Source: Ustulina deusta (lineage: Eukaryota > Ascomycota > Sordariomycetes > Xylariales > Xylariaceae). From it: a DNA stretch of 64,000 bases. The notes beneath the pieces are model-generated. The model had not been told where the DNA came from, did no database searches, and saw only the letters and a program-made list of their open reading frames with translations. The position numbers and the translations under genes are program-made. The first letter of the stretch is position 1. Every line of letters starts with the position of its first letter. The stretch lies in assembly GCA_023159155.1 (NCBI GenBank), contig JAJNNX010000004.1, forward strand, positions 1,240,001 through 1,304,000. The letters are read 5' to 3'. Positions 1 through 11,938 of this stretch are shown here, piece by piece.

Positions 1-284
1 GCATGAACATGAAAGCTTGCTATAATTTCCCATTCAGTTTGAAAGGAATAACAGCCGATCATGGACCTATTCTCTATAGCTCTAAATAAAATTAAGTGAA
101 CAGGTAGAATAGAGTGTCCATGTTAATTTCATTGTGTTGGGTATTAAGTAATGTTGTAGAAGTTATGGAGGTCTAGGATAGATCCCATTTACCTCTTCCC
201 TAGCTTATGATATAAATAAAAATACGAATCGCTTCGTCCACAGAACATGGGTTGTCCCCTCAACAAGGACTTCCGAATTGTCTT
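1..284. other. Left-edge spacer, no gene seen
   Basis: AT-rich sequence leading up to the tRNA gene. I see no coding frame, structured RNA or mobile-element end in it. Confidence 0.5.
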
Positions 285-374
285 GGTCTGGTGGTCTAGT
301 GGTATGATTCTCGCTTAGGGTTAACCCTACAGCAAATATGCGAGAGGTCCCGGGTTCAATCCCCGGCCAGACCC
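285..374 (+). tRNA. tRNA-Pro (anticodon AGG) with intron
   Basis: A complete cloverleaf is readable. The acceptor stem is GGTCTGG (285-291) paired with CCAGACC (367-373), with C374 as discriminator. The T arm is CCGGG-TTCAATC-CCCGG. The anticodon stem is CTCGC (310-314) with GCGAG (340-344), and the anticodon AGG lies at 317-319. The anticodon loop is interrupted after base 37 by an intron of about 18 nt (321-338), the usual place for a nuclear tRNA intron removed by the tRNA splicing endonuclease. CCA is not encoded, and a T run directly after the gene (375-379) fits a Pol III terminator. The internal A box (TGGTCTAGTGG) and B box (GGTTCAATCCC) are present. Confidence 0.95.
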
Positions 375-652
375 TTTTTGGCTCGTGAATCCCTTAATCG
401 TCTGTTTCCTTTTTTCTCTGTCATTTTTGTTCTTGCCAGTCATGGTTGGCTGCAGGGACAGACCAGCCCTCTATAGTAAGAAGAGATAGATAATCTATTT
501 ATTAACACGCTTTAAGCTATTATATAATTAATATATAAATCACCACATAAATTATACTTAGTTAGATAAACTACTATTTAATTTTTCTTTATTTATTTAT
601 TTGTAATAATAACCTAGTGAGTAAATCAATAGATGGATAGATGATAGATAGA

Positions 653-726
653 TAAGTAGGTAAGGTAGGTAGGTACCCTTGCTCTAAGCCTCCCTCCCTA
701 CCTTACTTACTTACCTACCTACCTTG
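653..726. repeat. Inverted tetranucleotide repeat (GGTA/TACC)
   Basis: A left arm of (A)GTAGGTAAGGTAGGTAGGTA units (653-675) faces a right arm of TTACTTACCTACCTACC units (702-724). The two arms can fold on each other imperfectly across a short pyrimidine-rich loop. This is low-complexity sequence with no coding content. Confidence 0.7.
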
Positions 727-816
727 TTAAAGGACTTTTGTTGTGACATTACTTTTTTCCTCCTTCTTTTTTTACTTAGCTTTTTTAATTATCTTGCTAG
801 ACTAGGTGCGGGGGAA

Positions 817-849
<33 letters not shown>
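817..849. repeat. (TC)12 microsatellite plus T run
   Basis: Twelve perfect TC dinucleotides (817-840) are followed by a nine-base T run. Confidence 0.9.
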
Positions 850-3269
850 CTTCCCCTTCTAGTATAGTTATTTTTGTTTTCTATTCCCAACTCCTAGTTT
901 TAACATAACTTCTTTAACGAGCTTGCTGCATGATAATTATCCCGAACTAGGTGTACTATGCTTATAGATCGAGAGAGCTTTGTTTGATATCCCAATTTGC
1001 CATTACTGCTACTGCAAAGACATAGATGTATACATGGCAACCAGGCTAAAGGTGTAACTGATTTCAGGTGTTTTCTGGTCCACTAATGCCTAGGGAGCGA
1101 GCGTTCGAGAATTTGGTTCTGGAAGTATGTTTGGCACATCTTCTCTTGCAACAATGCTTTGCCTGTGATACTAGCCGACAGCAGCTCGGAGACATTAGTA
1201 GCCATACTAGACAGATGGGCCGATATCCAATAGTTAGTTTTTCTAGCTTCTCTTACACCTAGAAACAGGCGGCCCGATATTAGGTCATTCGCGAATGGTA
1301 GGTAAGATTATTCTTTTACATTGAGCTTTATATACTTCGTATTATCTCATATCCATGAATATCCTGTCACCACTCCGTCATGGCGTTTCCTGGCAAGAAG
1401 TCAAGAGCCAGGAAACGTCCCATATAGTTCATTACCTAGGTCGATAACCATAATTTATCTTTTTTTTGGGGGGGGGGGGGTTGGGCGGCGGAGGGCGGGC
1501 ATTGAGATCCAAAGCTATAAGTTTTGTATTCGTAGCAGTTTTCTACCTTTAATACTCGCGTGTTCCGGGTATTATTTTGCGTCTTCTAGTAAATAGCGAG
1601 GCCAGGTGACGAGTAGCATGCTCTTGGCTGGGGCCGTAGCACGGAAAGCATTCCTTTGAAAAGTGGCCAGGTAGGTATCGATATAGCTTTCAAAGGAGGT
1701 TCCCGGGGCCAGTCACGAGATAGCTCATTGCTAGACTAGTTCAAGAGAGCAATGTAATCAAGGATACTCTCCTTGAGTTCATAAATTCTCACGCCTTATA
1801 TCAGACAAGGTCACATTTCCCGCGATATTGTTATCGAAGTCCTCGGGCCGTTCGGGCAACCTCCCCGCGGAATACTTGTTTTCCCGGTAAAGACCCAAGC
1901 GTGCTCACACTGACTTCTGCCTATATAATAAACTGATCTAACAGTCAAGTCGTTCCAGGCATCTTGGCCTCTAATAGGCAACCGAATCGGTACAGTGTAA
2001 GGCATCTATACATATTAACTATACCTAAACAAGGTGAACTGGTCGCTTTCATCTTTTTTCTTAATCCCGAGTATCCCTGCGCATGTCTACAATTATACTT
2101 AACTTGGACTGTAGTTGAATGTGAAGCCGAGTATCATGTTCTAAAATAGTCAGTGAATGGGCTGGGGCGGGGGAACTAGACGACAGCATCCACAACTAGT
2201 GTCTATATACTCTTCTCATAGGTTTACATAACTATTTTTCATGAGTATAGATTAACTGTTGGATGAGAAGTAAGTATGCTTAATTTCGAGGTGCTTATGG
2301 CCTTGTTGTTATTATTAAGTTGGCCAGATATCGAAAGACACGCAAAGCTAACGTTCGGTCCCTCTATATTCTACATTGGGAGTTTCGATTTAGAACTCCG
2401 TGATCCATTGGTTCTTCGTTTTAGTTACACTAATTTACAACAAGATGAAATTCTATGATTGGAGTACCGAAGAGAATGGAACGAAGTAGTGTCGAAAAGT
2501 AATTAAAGCGAACTTAATGGTATGTACATTCTTTATTCAAGTCTAGAGAGCTTCTTGCTTCTCGATTCTAGCTATATACGACTAACCTGCAACCCCGCCG
2601 ACTCGGGATCTATCACCTATGGTGTACTGTGCTGCTATATAGCGGGATTTGTCACCAACGTTCCTCGTGTACATAGTAGCTAGTGTGACGTTTCTTCCAA
2701 CCTAGCTCGCTCTGCGTTGGTCGACGCGTGAATGTTCATTCAATACCAAAACCATATACCAAGGATAGCACCCTGATTGTTGTGTTGTTGACTCCCAAAA
2801 ACCCTGTTGGCCTTACTCCGCCCATCTGTCTGATCATCAAGTTCGTGATCTCGAGTCACCTCAACGAGTAATGCCCACTCTGCTTCGACGTGTCACCTTC
2901 ACAAACTCTCCTGACCTACTTCTGTTTTAGAATCATCGACTTCAAGTCCAACCAGGACGAAGGGTCGTGTAAAATGCGCAGTTTGTACAATGAGATAACC
3001 GAGTAGCCATGAACTCCATCGCTGGCCTAGATATTCGTACAGGCGTCCCAAGGTATATAGATATAGAAATGCGCTAAGGAGGGTAAAATAGAGCACCAAA
3101 AAAAAGGAATTCAAACCAAAACAGAACAAAGATAAAAAACAGAGATGCGTCTAGCGAGTAGAATTAAAGGGTGTAGTGTATATGGATTCCAAGATCCTGG
3201 CGTATCGGGTCTCGCTCCGAGAAAATGACTCCGAGGGGCAATATTGTATGATGTGGTGAGCGGCTAGCG

Positions 3270-5960
3270 TCACCGTTCCTCCTCCTCCCAGCTATAACGT
3301 CGATGCGCCATTTGGGGAACATGTACAATGTCGAAGCCATTTATTCTCCCAAACGCTGTTTTGTCATTCCGGGTTGCCGCTACCCTTGCCTCCTCCTCGA
3401 GCGTATAATTGCTCCCCAACGTATCAGCAGTAGAGTTCCGCCTGGAAGGGTTTTCAGAAGCAATGGTGGGCATCGTAGGTAAGATAATATCATGGCTTTG
3501 GGTGCCAGGCGGTCTTTGCATCATCAGCTGGTGTGGGAATCGAACATGGTTGGGCAATGGTCCAAGGCAGACAACATGTGTAGAGTCAATTGGCGTTCTC
3601 TGGATTGGTGGTTGTGGTGGCACAGAAACTGCTGCCTGGGATTTGAAGGATGCGCCTGATGAGGCAGAGCGTGCGGGCATTGTCGAATCAGTCACACCTG
3701 TTGGCGATGGTGGCGTATAAGCCGTAGTAGGATTCGAGATAGTAGATCTAGAGAGTGTTCGAGCTGGGAAGAAGCCAGCTATTGGGGAGGGGTAATCCCC
3801 GAGATAAGTTGAGTTATCACTCCGAGGTGTTATTGGAGAAGGCATTCTGCTTATGTCATGTTCCTGGGTTGGACTCGATGTAGGGGAGGGACTATCGCGG
3901 TAGAGTGTATTAATCGGCGGCGGAACGTGGGCAGCTCTGCTATTGGCGCCTGTAGATTTCGAGATGTATTCGGAATCAGACGGTTGAGGTAGCTGGGCCC
4001 ATTGCTGCGGCCGTTGGTACGAGTTCTGGGAAAGGGTATCTTCCCCAGCAGGGACTGCAAAATACGCACTTCTTGTCGTATCGGTCGCGTCTAGTTCGAC
4101 AGGCATTGGGGCTGGCATTTCATAGCGTTCGTGGCTCCAGTCCGCGCCTACTTCATGAGCATTCGTATGGCCCTCCTTTTGAGCTGTCCTTTTCTGGCAG
4201 TTCTTCGCTCGCGTCTTCATTCGGAACAAAGTCATTGCTGTAGGACTTATGGGGGACTCTGGTTCCGTCGTAGAGAATTTCTCTTTATATTCCTCCGTCC
4301 CATTCTCGTTCCTGTCACCCTTGAATGCCCTTTTTTTCCGTCGCACAAGCACTAGCGTCGTAACGAGGGCGACGGCACCTAGACATAAGCCAACTACAAC
4401 GCCCGCTATTTGATCCTGAGTTATGCTCTTGGATTCGTTTTTGACAGGCGGTCCGGGATAGGGACTGTTGGGGGAGGCTGCAATCGTTTGAATTGAGGTG
4501 TTTCTCAATGGGTTGTCGGGGAACAGAGCCTTGTGTATAGAGAACATACTCGTCTCATAGTTGGTAATGGTATAAGCCTCCTGTAAGAATGAGCGCCCTA
4601 TAACTAGGTGGCTCCCATTCTCGGCTCGTTTTAATGGGAAATATGGAACTGCCGGTGCGCCGTAGCCTATGAGATTCTCGAATGGATACTGAAGACTCTG
4701 AATGAACGCATCCGCGGAGACCGTGATATTGACTATACCCGACATATTTGTTGGCGTCCCAAAGTTGCCCGTGTTGTCTGCACTGGAGAATGTGAATGTG
4801 AATGAGAGGTCAGGTGCTGATCGGTAATGATCCAAGTTTTCGTTTGAGAACAGGTACAACCCGAAAGTTTCGTTCCACGTTAGGTTGAGAGCGCTGGCGA
4901 AACGATCGCAAACTGCTGCTGGGAGCCATAGGTAAGGGGTCGAACTATCAATCATCGCTGTCCCAGATTCATTAAATGATAACAACGATATCGATGGGTT
5001 AGACCACTCTGTAGGCGCCTGTGCGATGTCTGACACTGATGCCGTGATTGCTCGCACTAGAACCTGAGGTTGTCGCGTAGTCGCATTCAGGCTAAATCGA
5101 ACATTGTGAGGCTCGAACCGATTAGCATCATAACCTCCCAGCGTTAGAGACATTGGGACACCCCTCGCGCCAGCTATGGTTGGTTAGCATCTACTCGTTG
5201 ATGAGATATTGTCTTAGGTGTTTACCGTAATAAGCCCCAGGCGTGTAACCGTAGCTATGGCTTGGTATGGTGCCACTCTGTTGTACCAGTGATGCAACAG
5301 GACCTTGCGCCACGACACCGCCGAAGTTCCCTTCTGTTATTCCCAGACCAAAGAAACCGGTATAAGCGGATGTGTCATTGATGCCAGCAACAAGCAGCTT
5401 GTTAAATGACGTTTGCCATCGTCGAACGCTATTATATACCACAACCGTTTCCATCGCGTAGTCTCCGTTGGCGTAAACGCCGATCGCTTTCAGCCCCAGC
5501 TGCCATAGTCCCATAGGCGACCAGCTTGTTGAAGCGCTTCTATTGAATACACCTCCGCGAGCATCATCGCAGAGAGGACCTGGTCAGAATAGTTAGCACC
5601 TGCACAATGAGGAGATTTTTCTCTAGGCGGTAGAAAATATGGCTTTGGTCCTCATTGCGCATTCAAGACTTACTTGCACATCCACTGCTCTCCACGACCC
5701 ATATCTCAGATAGACTCGTGCTCACAACAACATCAATTTCTTGGGCAGGCTCGCCAACAAAGAGGGTTGTTGACGACCAATTACCATCAATGCCATGCCT
5801 ACGCCACGATTAGTCGACGGATTCTCGTCAAGAGATTGAGCCAAACGTGCCAGTTTAATGAGGGCTCAAGCCATAGTGCGCTAGGCACAGCAGCGTGAAC
5901 GAGACTGGGTATGAGTAACAGCGTCCCGACAACCGCCAGAATGGGATGTCTCCTCGACAT
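3270..5960 (-). CDS. Aspartyl-protease-like (A1 fold) membrane protein, catalytic site degenerate
   Basis: Model complement(join(3270..5173,5226..5579,5674..5798,5851..5960)), 830 aa, start ATG at 5960. In order: a signal peptide (MSRRHPILAVVGTLLLIPS); an N-terminal A1 lobe with GNWSSTTLFVGEPAQEIDVVV, paired cysteines and the family motif IPSHSYGYTPGAYY; a C-terminal lobe beginning at LTLGGYDANRF; many N-glycosylation sequons; one transmembrane helix (QIAGVVVGLCLGAVALVTTL) followed by basic RRKK; and a Ser/Pro-rich cytoplasmic tail of about 350 residues. The first active-site position reads VVVSTSLSEIWVV, so the usual D-T-G is S-T-S, while the second reads AMIDSSTPYLWLP. I infer an inactive, sensor-like or binding member of the fungal A1-like family. 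Frames close only if the first intron (5799-5850) uses a GC donor; the other introns are GT-AG. The domain call is secure, but proteolytic activity is doubtful. Confidence 0.85.
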
Positions 5961-8900
5961 TGTCTCGCGGTCGTCGCACCACCTGGCGGTCGTACACGGG
6001 CCCGAGGTCACCACTGATCCTCCCGATGCTTCATGGGCTTGCCAAATTCCGAAGATGCGTGGAGTCCAAAACCATCCGCCCCCAGAATCAAAGCGCGCGC
6101 GCGGTGCTACGGGCTGGCTGTGGTTCCTGGCTCGGGGATTCCGGCGCGCGGTGGTCTCCTCCAGGCAAAAGACGAGTCGAATTCCTTGTTGGATGCGGTG
6201 ATGAAGAGTTGAAGGTAGGAAATGGAGCAAATGCATCAAGAGACAGGACTTCTAGGCACTGCAACTCCAAGAGGATTTCCGGGGCCAACGCCGTGCCCCA
6301 GAAGTCCCGAAGTACTGTCACAGACACTATCTAGTGAGTACCGTCCTTCGGGTCTTCCGCTTTAGGGTATGCGCTAGGACAGGGTTCTCACCTTGTGGCT
6401 ATGTGGCAGGTATACTGTATACCTGGATTACAGTATGTAACTCGGTAGCTGGCTTGGCATGGTGGTTTAGTGTGTACTACCTAGCATAGTACCTAGGTAT
6501 GTTAGGATATCCCCGCTCCCAAGGAACAGCTTGGCAGTGTTCAAGAAATAGCTGCATAGCTCTGTCAACCACCTACCTAAATTGTGTTTTGGTAAGCGAC
6601 GCCTCGACTACAAACGTATTAAGCAGATTTTGACGGCGCCACAAAAAAACCCTTACTACCTATCAAGACCACGATTGCTAGTTACGTCTTGCTAAAAAAT
6701 TGGGAGTAGTTGGGATGAACGCAAACCATTTTGTTCTTGTAAGGGCGTCGCAATTGGAATGTTCAACAGGAGTGGTTGTGACATGACGACAGTTGTTGGC
6801 ACATTACCTCGGCAGGCATCATAATCCTGAGAAATCCGGCCGGATGCGCTGTTCAGGACTTCAGATGACCTGCACTAAGTACGCGTCAGAAGCCTCGACG
6901 GCGTGGTTCTGTCTCCTACTTTCTATTCATCTGGCCGCTCACCAGGTCTGAGCGGGCAAAATGAACGAAACATAGATCAAGTCCTCACGGAAAAGGGCTA
7001 AAGGTCGCTCTTCGGGCATCTTCGGGTCCAAAATGTCCGGCCTCCATCATAGTGTAAGTAGGTTTTCCAGACTACCTGCCTAACCCTTCTGAGTACCTAA
7101 GTGAAGATAGGTACGCCATTCACGGTGGATCAACTGGACTAGACCCTCTGAGACCTTTAACGGCAATACGTAGTGAGCGACATGGCGCGTTCTGGGGCAT
7201 AATGGTTGGTTCCAGGGTCGAAACCCGACTCACCAAGCGACTTGGCGTGAGGCAGAGTCTGCCTTGGCTCACTTATCCAGTAAGCCAGCTGGAGCGGCCT
7301 CGGTGTCAGGTCGCTGACAAGCACTGTTGCTGATACAATTACCAATTACCTCACTCGACCATCATAATACGCCCGCGTCACAAGTAACTTCGTCCTTGCA
7401 ATACGAGGAGAATGTGCAGTAGTAGCAGCAGCAGCCGACACCCACTTACAGTAGCCAAAGACCCAGATGCTTGAATAGGTATAAGCAGAACGGTCGGGAA
7501 CGGAGAAGTCGAAGACATCGCCGCTCATCGACCGATTGAGTGTTCTCGGTTGGGGTAGAAATTGTGATAATCTGGTCCCCATCACGCGGTGTAGTGTATT
7601 CGATATCTGGATAAATGAAAGGTTGGTAGTTCCGGCCAATTTTGCCGGTAGGCAGCTATTAAACAAGCCCAGTTGGGCAGTCCACCAAAAACCGTTTGAC
7701 CATGTTCGAACGTAATAATACAAGGGCTCGTTTGTAGACGCTGCGCAGAAATCACATCATGGAGACCACGCACTCACTGAGAGTCCTGCCGTGATCTCTT
7801 GAAATGACGGGCGGTTTCAGAAGGAAAACCCTAGATGAGGGCGCTGACAAAACCAAGGGTCCTTGCATAAACTGTATGTACACTGTACATTTACCATACG
7901 TCCAGTTTCTTGATGGGTTTCCACTGGCGGGGTATCCGCTAGAGTACTAGTGTGCCTAGTGTGCACTAAGTAGATACCTCACTACTGTAGATACGCCAGC
8001 TTGGTATAGATGACCAGGGATCCAACAGATCTGATCTGATTCTGTCGGTAACCTTGTATACGCGGTAGGTACTTGGTAGTAGGTTTGTTCGACGGTTAAG
8101 ATGTTGCCTATAATACAAGGTAACAAGTATACTAGGTATGTTAAGTGCTGCCTTTGTATAGTACATTGTCATGTACTACACGGCTACACTACCGTAGGTA
8201 GTGTGACCGCGTAAGCAAGGTGTTTAGATACGGTACCTATGCAAATCTCATTGGTTTCTAAACGCATCCCGAAGATCCAACGAGCTTTGATAGGCGACGG
8301 CATTACCTACCTACATGTATGCATATGTCCTGTAGGTACTTTGGAGACACTACCTAAACCCTGCATTAGCTAATCTGACTCCCTACTAGTTAGGTATTTT
8401 TCGATGAACTACCTTGGTACCATGGCTACGATTGTGTTGTTACGCAGTTGTTCCTGAGTCCGCCAACTCTTGGCCAATCTAAGCGAAAAGAGGCTAGAAC
8501 AAGCGAAGGCTGAGCTGCTTTCTCTTTGGATGTAAACTACCCAGGCATTAGGTTTCTACGAGTGAACTCCATCTCAGCGAGGAACATAAACAAGCATCAT
8601 GGCTGAGCAACTCTCTCTGTAGTACACCGCATCTCGGTAAGTAATTACCAAGGTTATACATGGACTTTGGTAAGTGTAAATTGTGTTGACTACACGTACT
8701 CCTTATTAGTACGGGGTAGGCTATACCGTATAGAATAGTAGCCGCCATTCCACTCGGTATCAGTTCGGCATATGCGCGAAATTTAATACCTATTTAACGT
8801 TACCTGCCTATCTCGCGTCGAGGTACGGATCAGTCGCGATTTGCCTTTGCGGGGAGCATCCCGCCCCGAGAGAATTGGTAGGGGTTTGGGTTTGTTCTGC

Positions 8901-9612
8901 CGAGCCAGGGTACATACACTATACTACATATTTACCCTACCTACATATACATATACACATACCTCAGGTATGCGACAGCTGTCTCCTGCCTCAGCGCTAT
9001 CCCAGCGCGATCGTAGATATCATATAGTTATAAGAGAGTCGGATTGAGAAGCTATTGATGTACTTGTGTCTTCCCAATTATATACACTTTCCATAATATA
9101 GTGTGTGACCTCGGTGTTAATTCCTCCCCAGACTAGTCAAGTAGGAGATCGAAAGCGCATTTATAATACCTGACAAGGTTCTTATTAGGCTCCTTAGATT
9201 GCATAGATCGGCTCCGAATGGCCAAAGCCACTGAGGAGGTCGTATAGAAAACGGTCCCGAGTTCCTCGCTGTCATATGCTGAGGTCTCCCTGAGTAGGTA
9301 TCATATGGGACGTAGTAGATATATGCCGGGTAATATTTACCTGTCCCCAATACAGTCTTTCATCAATATTAATTCGGGGGGTTGCTCCACCTCTTTGATC
9401 GCGGCGCCCGTCCGCATGGTAGCTGTGCTATATCGTATAACACACATAATCCCCCCAGGTAACATTTCTAAGCAAGAACTGCGCGCGTAAAAAATGAACA
9501 GGCGATTCCAATGGCTTGTCTGTTCTCTCGAGCCTCAATCGCATTGTGCGGGATGCAAAAACAAAGAGAGATTGGAACCTTGTTGGGGTGGTCATAGACC
9601 ATCGGAAACGCC
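5961..9612. other. Gene-poor spacer
   Basis: This is the shared upstream region of the protease-like gene (leftward) and the surface-protein gene (rightward). Many short frames occur on both strands, but none has protein-like composition over any length. It contains many GGTA/TACC-type steps and one TACCTAGGTA palindrome (6490-6499). I see no RNA gene or transposon end. Confidence 0.5.
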
Positions 9613-11731
9613 ATGACAACAGTCAAAATCGTGCTCTGGGGTGCGGTTCTTTTGTTTTGCCGCGCATTACATGGTACAACAGGTCTGCTCCGCCTTAGCC
9701 TCTTCCTTCTGGACGGATAGAGAGAGGGAGATAGGAGGACCAAGGACGCTAACCGCTCGTACAGACCATCGCTCCATAGACAAGCCTTACAAGAGACTAG
9801 CCGTCAGAAGTAACATAACTACTAGTATAGAGAGCATACATCCTTCGGCTACCGTTTCGGGTACTTTGCCATCGACTCGGACTCAGCAGGGCATATCATC
9901 GTCACGCGTGGCCTTGGATTCGGCTTCATATGCAAACTCTACTATAAAGGCGACTGCCTTTGCGACTCCGACAGATGGCGACCATGGGGGATCCTCCACG
10001 AGCGAGGTGCCGATCAGTGTGGCCAGTGTGTTCGGGGATACATTTATCGCCAGCATTACAACAGTTGCAAGACCGCCTCTCACAACACCATCAGCCTTGG
10101 CGGGCCAGACAAACTCGACCGTCCTAGCATTTCCCACATTTTCTCTGAACACAACCAGTAATATAACGGCAACTGGGCCGCCGTATGCTAACTCCTCCGC
10201 AGCGACTCCCGCAACTGGCACAGCAGCATCTCCAACCACGACCGAAGATTTCTGCACCACACGCTCTTATGGCCCGTTTACCACTGTCATAGAATATTCT
10301 ATTATTCACACATGGACAATAACATGGTTCGGGGATCCAAGCGACTACACACCCCCTTTCCCCACCATCAGCACACCTAAGCCATGCACGACCACGACGA
10401 CGAGTGCAACGGGCAGGTTCACCGTCTCGGTGTGTGATAGCTCGGGACAGTCGTGTTCTCTTGTGCATACTACCGGGGACCCTGATGCAGCCATACCGCC
10501 GAGCACAACGGAGCCATGGTGGGTCTGGGTCACCGACACGTCGGCGGTAAGAGGGATGGAACCGACGCTCACCTTCCTGACGACAGACAAAAATCCCGCC
10601 GTTGTTTTTCCAACCTCGTTGCCCCCGGACTACGGCGGACAGCCGGACTCTATGGGAAACGTGCACAGCGCGCCCTACCCAAATCAGGTTCAGTCCTCCG
10701 ATGCGCCTGGCTATGGCAACGAAGCCACGACAGACCAGAATATGAAATCAACCCCTGTCGCCACTACACCACTCGTCACGGTTACTGTGAAGCCCAGCCT
10801 CGTGGTCATCGACGACCAGACGTTTACTGATAATCCGGCACAGCCAACATCGACAGTGGTGGTGGACCGGAACACTTTCACTATCAACCCGACGGAAGTT
10901 GTCGGCGTCGGTGCTACGGTAACACGACCGCCTAAGAGTGAGGAGGCAGCTTCGCCACCGTCTACGAAAACCACAATTGGCGATATCGGGGTGGACATCG
11001 AGGGATCGAGTGTGATCATTGACAAGACATCTTTTACGATTGGACCCAGGCCGACTACGGTGGTAATAAGGGGACAAACCATCACACTAGGGCCGGGCGC
11101 CATTGTCTTTCCCAGCCAAACCCTCGCCATCCCGGCCGCACGAGACACGACACAAGTCGTGTTCGGCGCGGAGCTAATTACAGCCATCGGCTCGGACAAG
11201 GTTGTCATTGAGAGCAGAACAGTAACCTACGGGCCTGGCTCAAGCACGATTACCTCCGTGATCGACGGGGATACGATTTTGATCGGACCACCGGGTATCA
11301 TTGTTCACGGCGAAACATATGGCGGAAGCAGTGCGGCGTCGTCGACCGACCTGCAATTCGCCGCTGTGGGTGGAGTGACGATCTCCCAGATTGGGCCCAC
11401 AATGGTCGTAGTCCAGGGCATCACGTACACTTTAGACCCCCTCGCATCAGGTCAAATGAAGACGACGACCGTCCTTGGTGGTGAGACGATCACAATTGGA
11501 CCGGAGGGCGTGGCTATCGGGACATGGACATTAGACCCGCCCTATGTGTCGACAACGACCATCACGCCAAGCAATGGCGCGGCGGTGGCGCTGCCGACGG
11601 CCACGGCCGTAAATACAAACAAGAAAAGCAACGGCCCATCCTCGTCCTTAAGACAGCCGCCTTGGATGTTGACCACATGTATAGCCACGATCGTTGGCAT
11701 TCTAGAGGCTGGAGTTCCCGGGCGGTTTTGA
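9613..11731 (+). CDS. Ser/Thr-rich secreted surface protein with repeated GP-type motifs
   Basis: Model join(9613..9673,9765..11731), 675 aa. The in-frame start without splicing lacks a signal, whereas ATG 9613 gives a clear signal peptide (MTTVKIVLWGAVLLFC). A 91-nt intron with branch site GCTAAC and acceptor TACAG restores the main frame exactly. The mature protein starts near a KR dibasic site, then runs through a Thr/Ser/Pro-rich region likely to be O-mannosylated, with a cysteine-containing stretch (TTEDFCTTRSYGPFT ... CDSSGQSC). The second half has about eight loose repeats of the form VVI-x-G-x-T-x-T-x-GP, for example VVIRGQTITLGP, VVIESRTVTYGP and VLGGETITIGP. The C-terminus has a moderately hydrophobic stretch (WMLTTCIATIVGILEAGV) after a Ser-rich spacer, which could be a weak GPI-anchor signal, but it ends in PGRF, so anchoring is uncertain. 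No enzyme domain is seen. It is probably a cell-wall or surface protein. Confidence 0.8.
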
Positions 11732-11764
11732 TTTGAAACTAAGTTTCTGCTTATATATTTAAAT

Positions 11765-11799
11765 GGGGGGTGGGGGGCCGGAGGGGAGGGGAGGGGAGG
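11765..11799 (+). repeat. G-rich tract, potential G-quadruplex
   Basis: Six runs of at least four G within about 35 nt, starting GGGGGGTGGGGGG and continuing as GGAGGGG units, lie 35 nt past the stop codon of the surface-protein gene. The run spacing fits the general rule for a four-strand G structure on the + strand. Confidence 0.6.
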
Positions 11800-11903
11800 C
11801 TTCCTGCTTGAAGGCTCGTGGTGTATCATTGGGGTACGAATGGCGTTGGTATTTGATGGTCACATGCTTACCAAAAGAAGGGCCCTTTTTTCCTAGCCAG
11901 GAT

Positions 11904-11938
11904 GGTATGTTAAAGCACTGTCCTGCTTTTAACATACC
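11904..11938. repeat. Short inverted repeat (hairpin)
   Basis: GGTATGTTAAAGCA (11904-11917) is matched by TGCTTTTAACATACC (11924-11938) across a six-base loop. The arms pair over 14 bp with a single bulged base. Confidence 0.85.

Larger units (their letters stand above)
375..3269. other. Repeat-rich spacer, no gene recognised
   Basis: An AT-rich block (about 480-620) is followed by GTAG/CTAC tetranucleotide repeats, a (TC)12-T run, a 12-base G run near 1470, and scattered short open frames without recognisable protein character. The short hairpin-like pair TCAAGGA/TCCTTGA near 1,759-1,777 was also seen. No gene is supported. Confidence 0.5.

Noticed and set aside
9641..9764. Unspliced N-terminus of the surface protein
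   Set aside because: It gives an unusual start with charged DREREI residues and no clean signal peptide. The spliced start at 9613 gives a signal peptide and closes the frame.
10124..11208. Long minus-strand frames opposite the surface-protein gene
   Set aside because: Shadows of a repetitive, GC-biased gene, with no domain and no start context.
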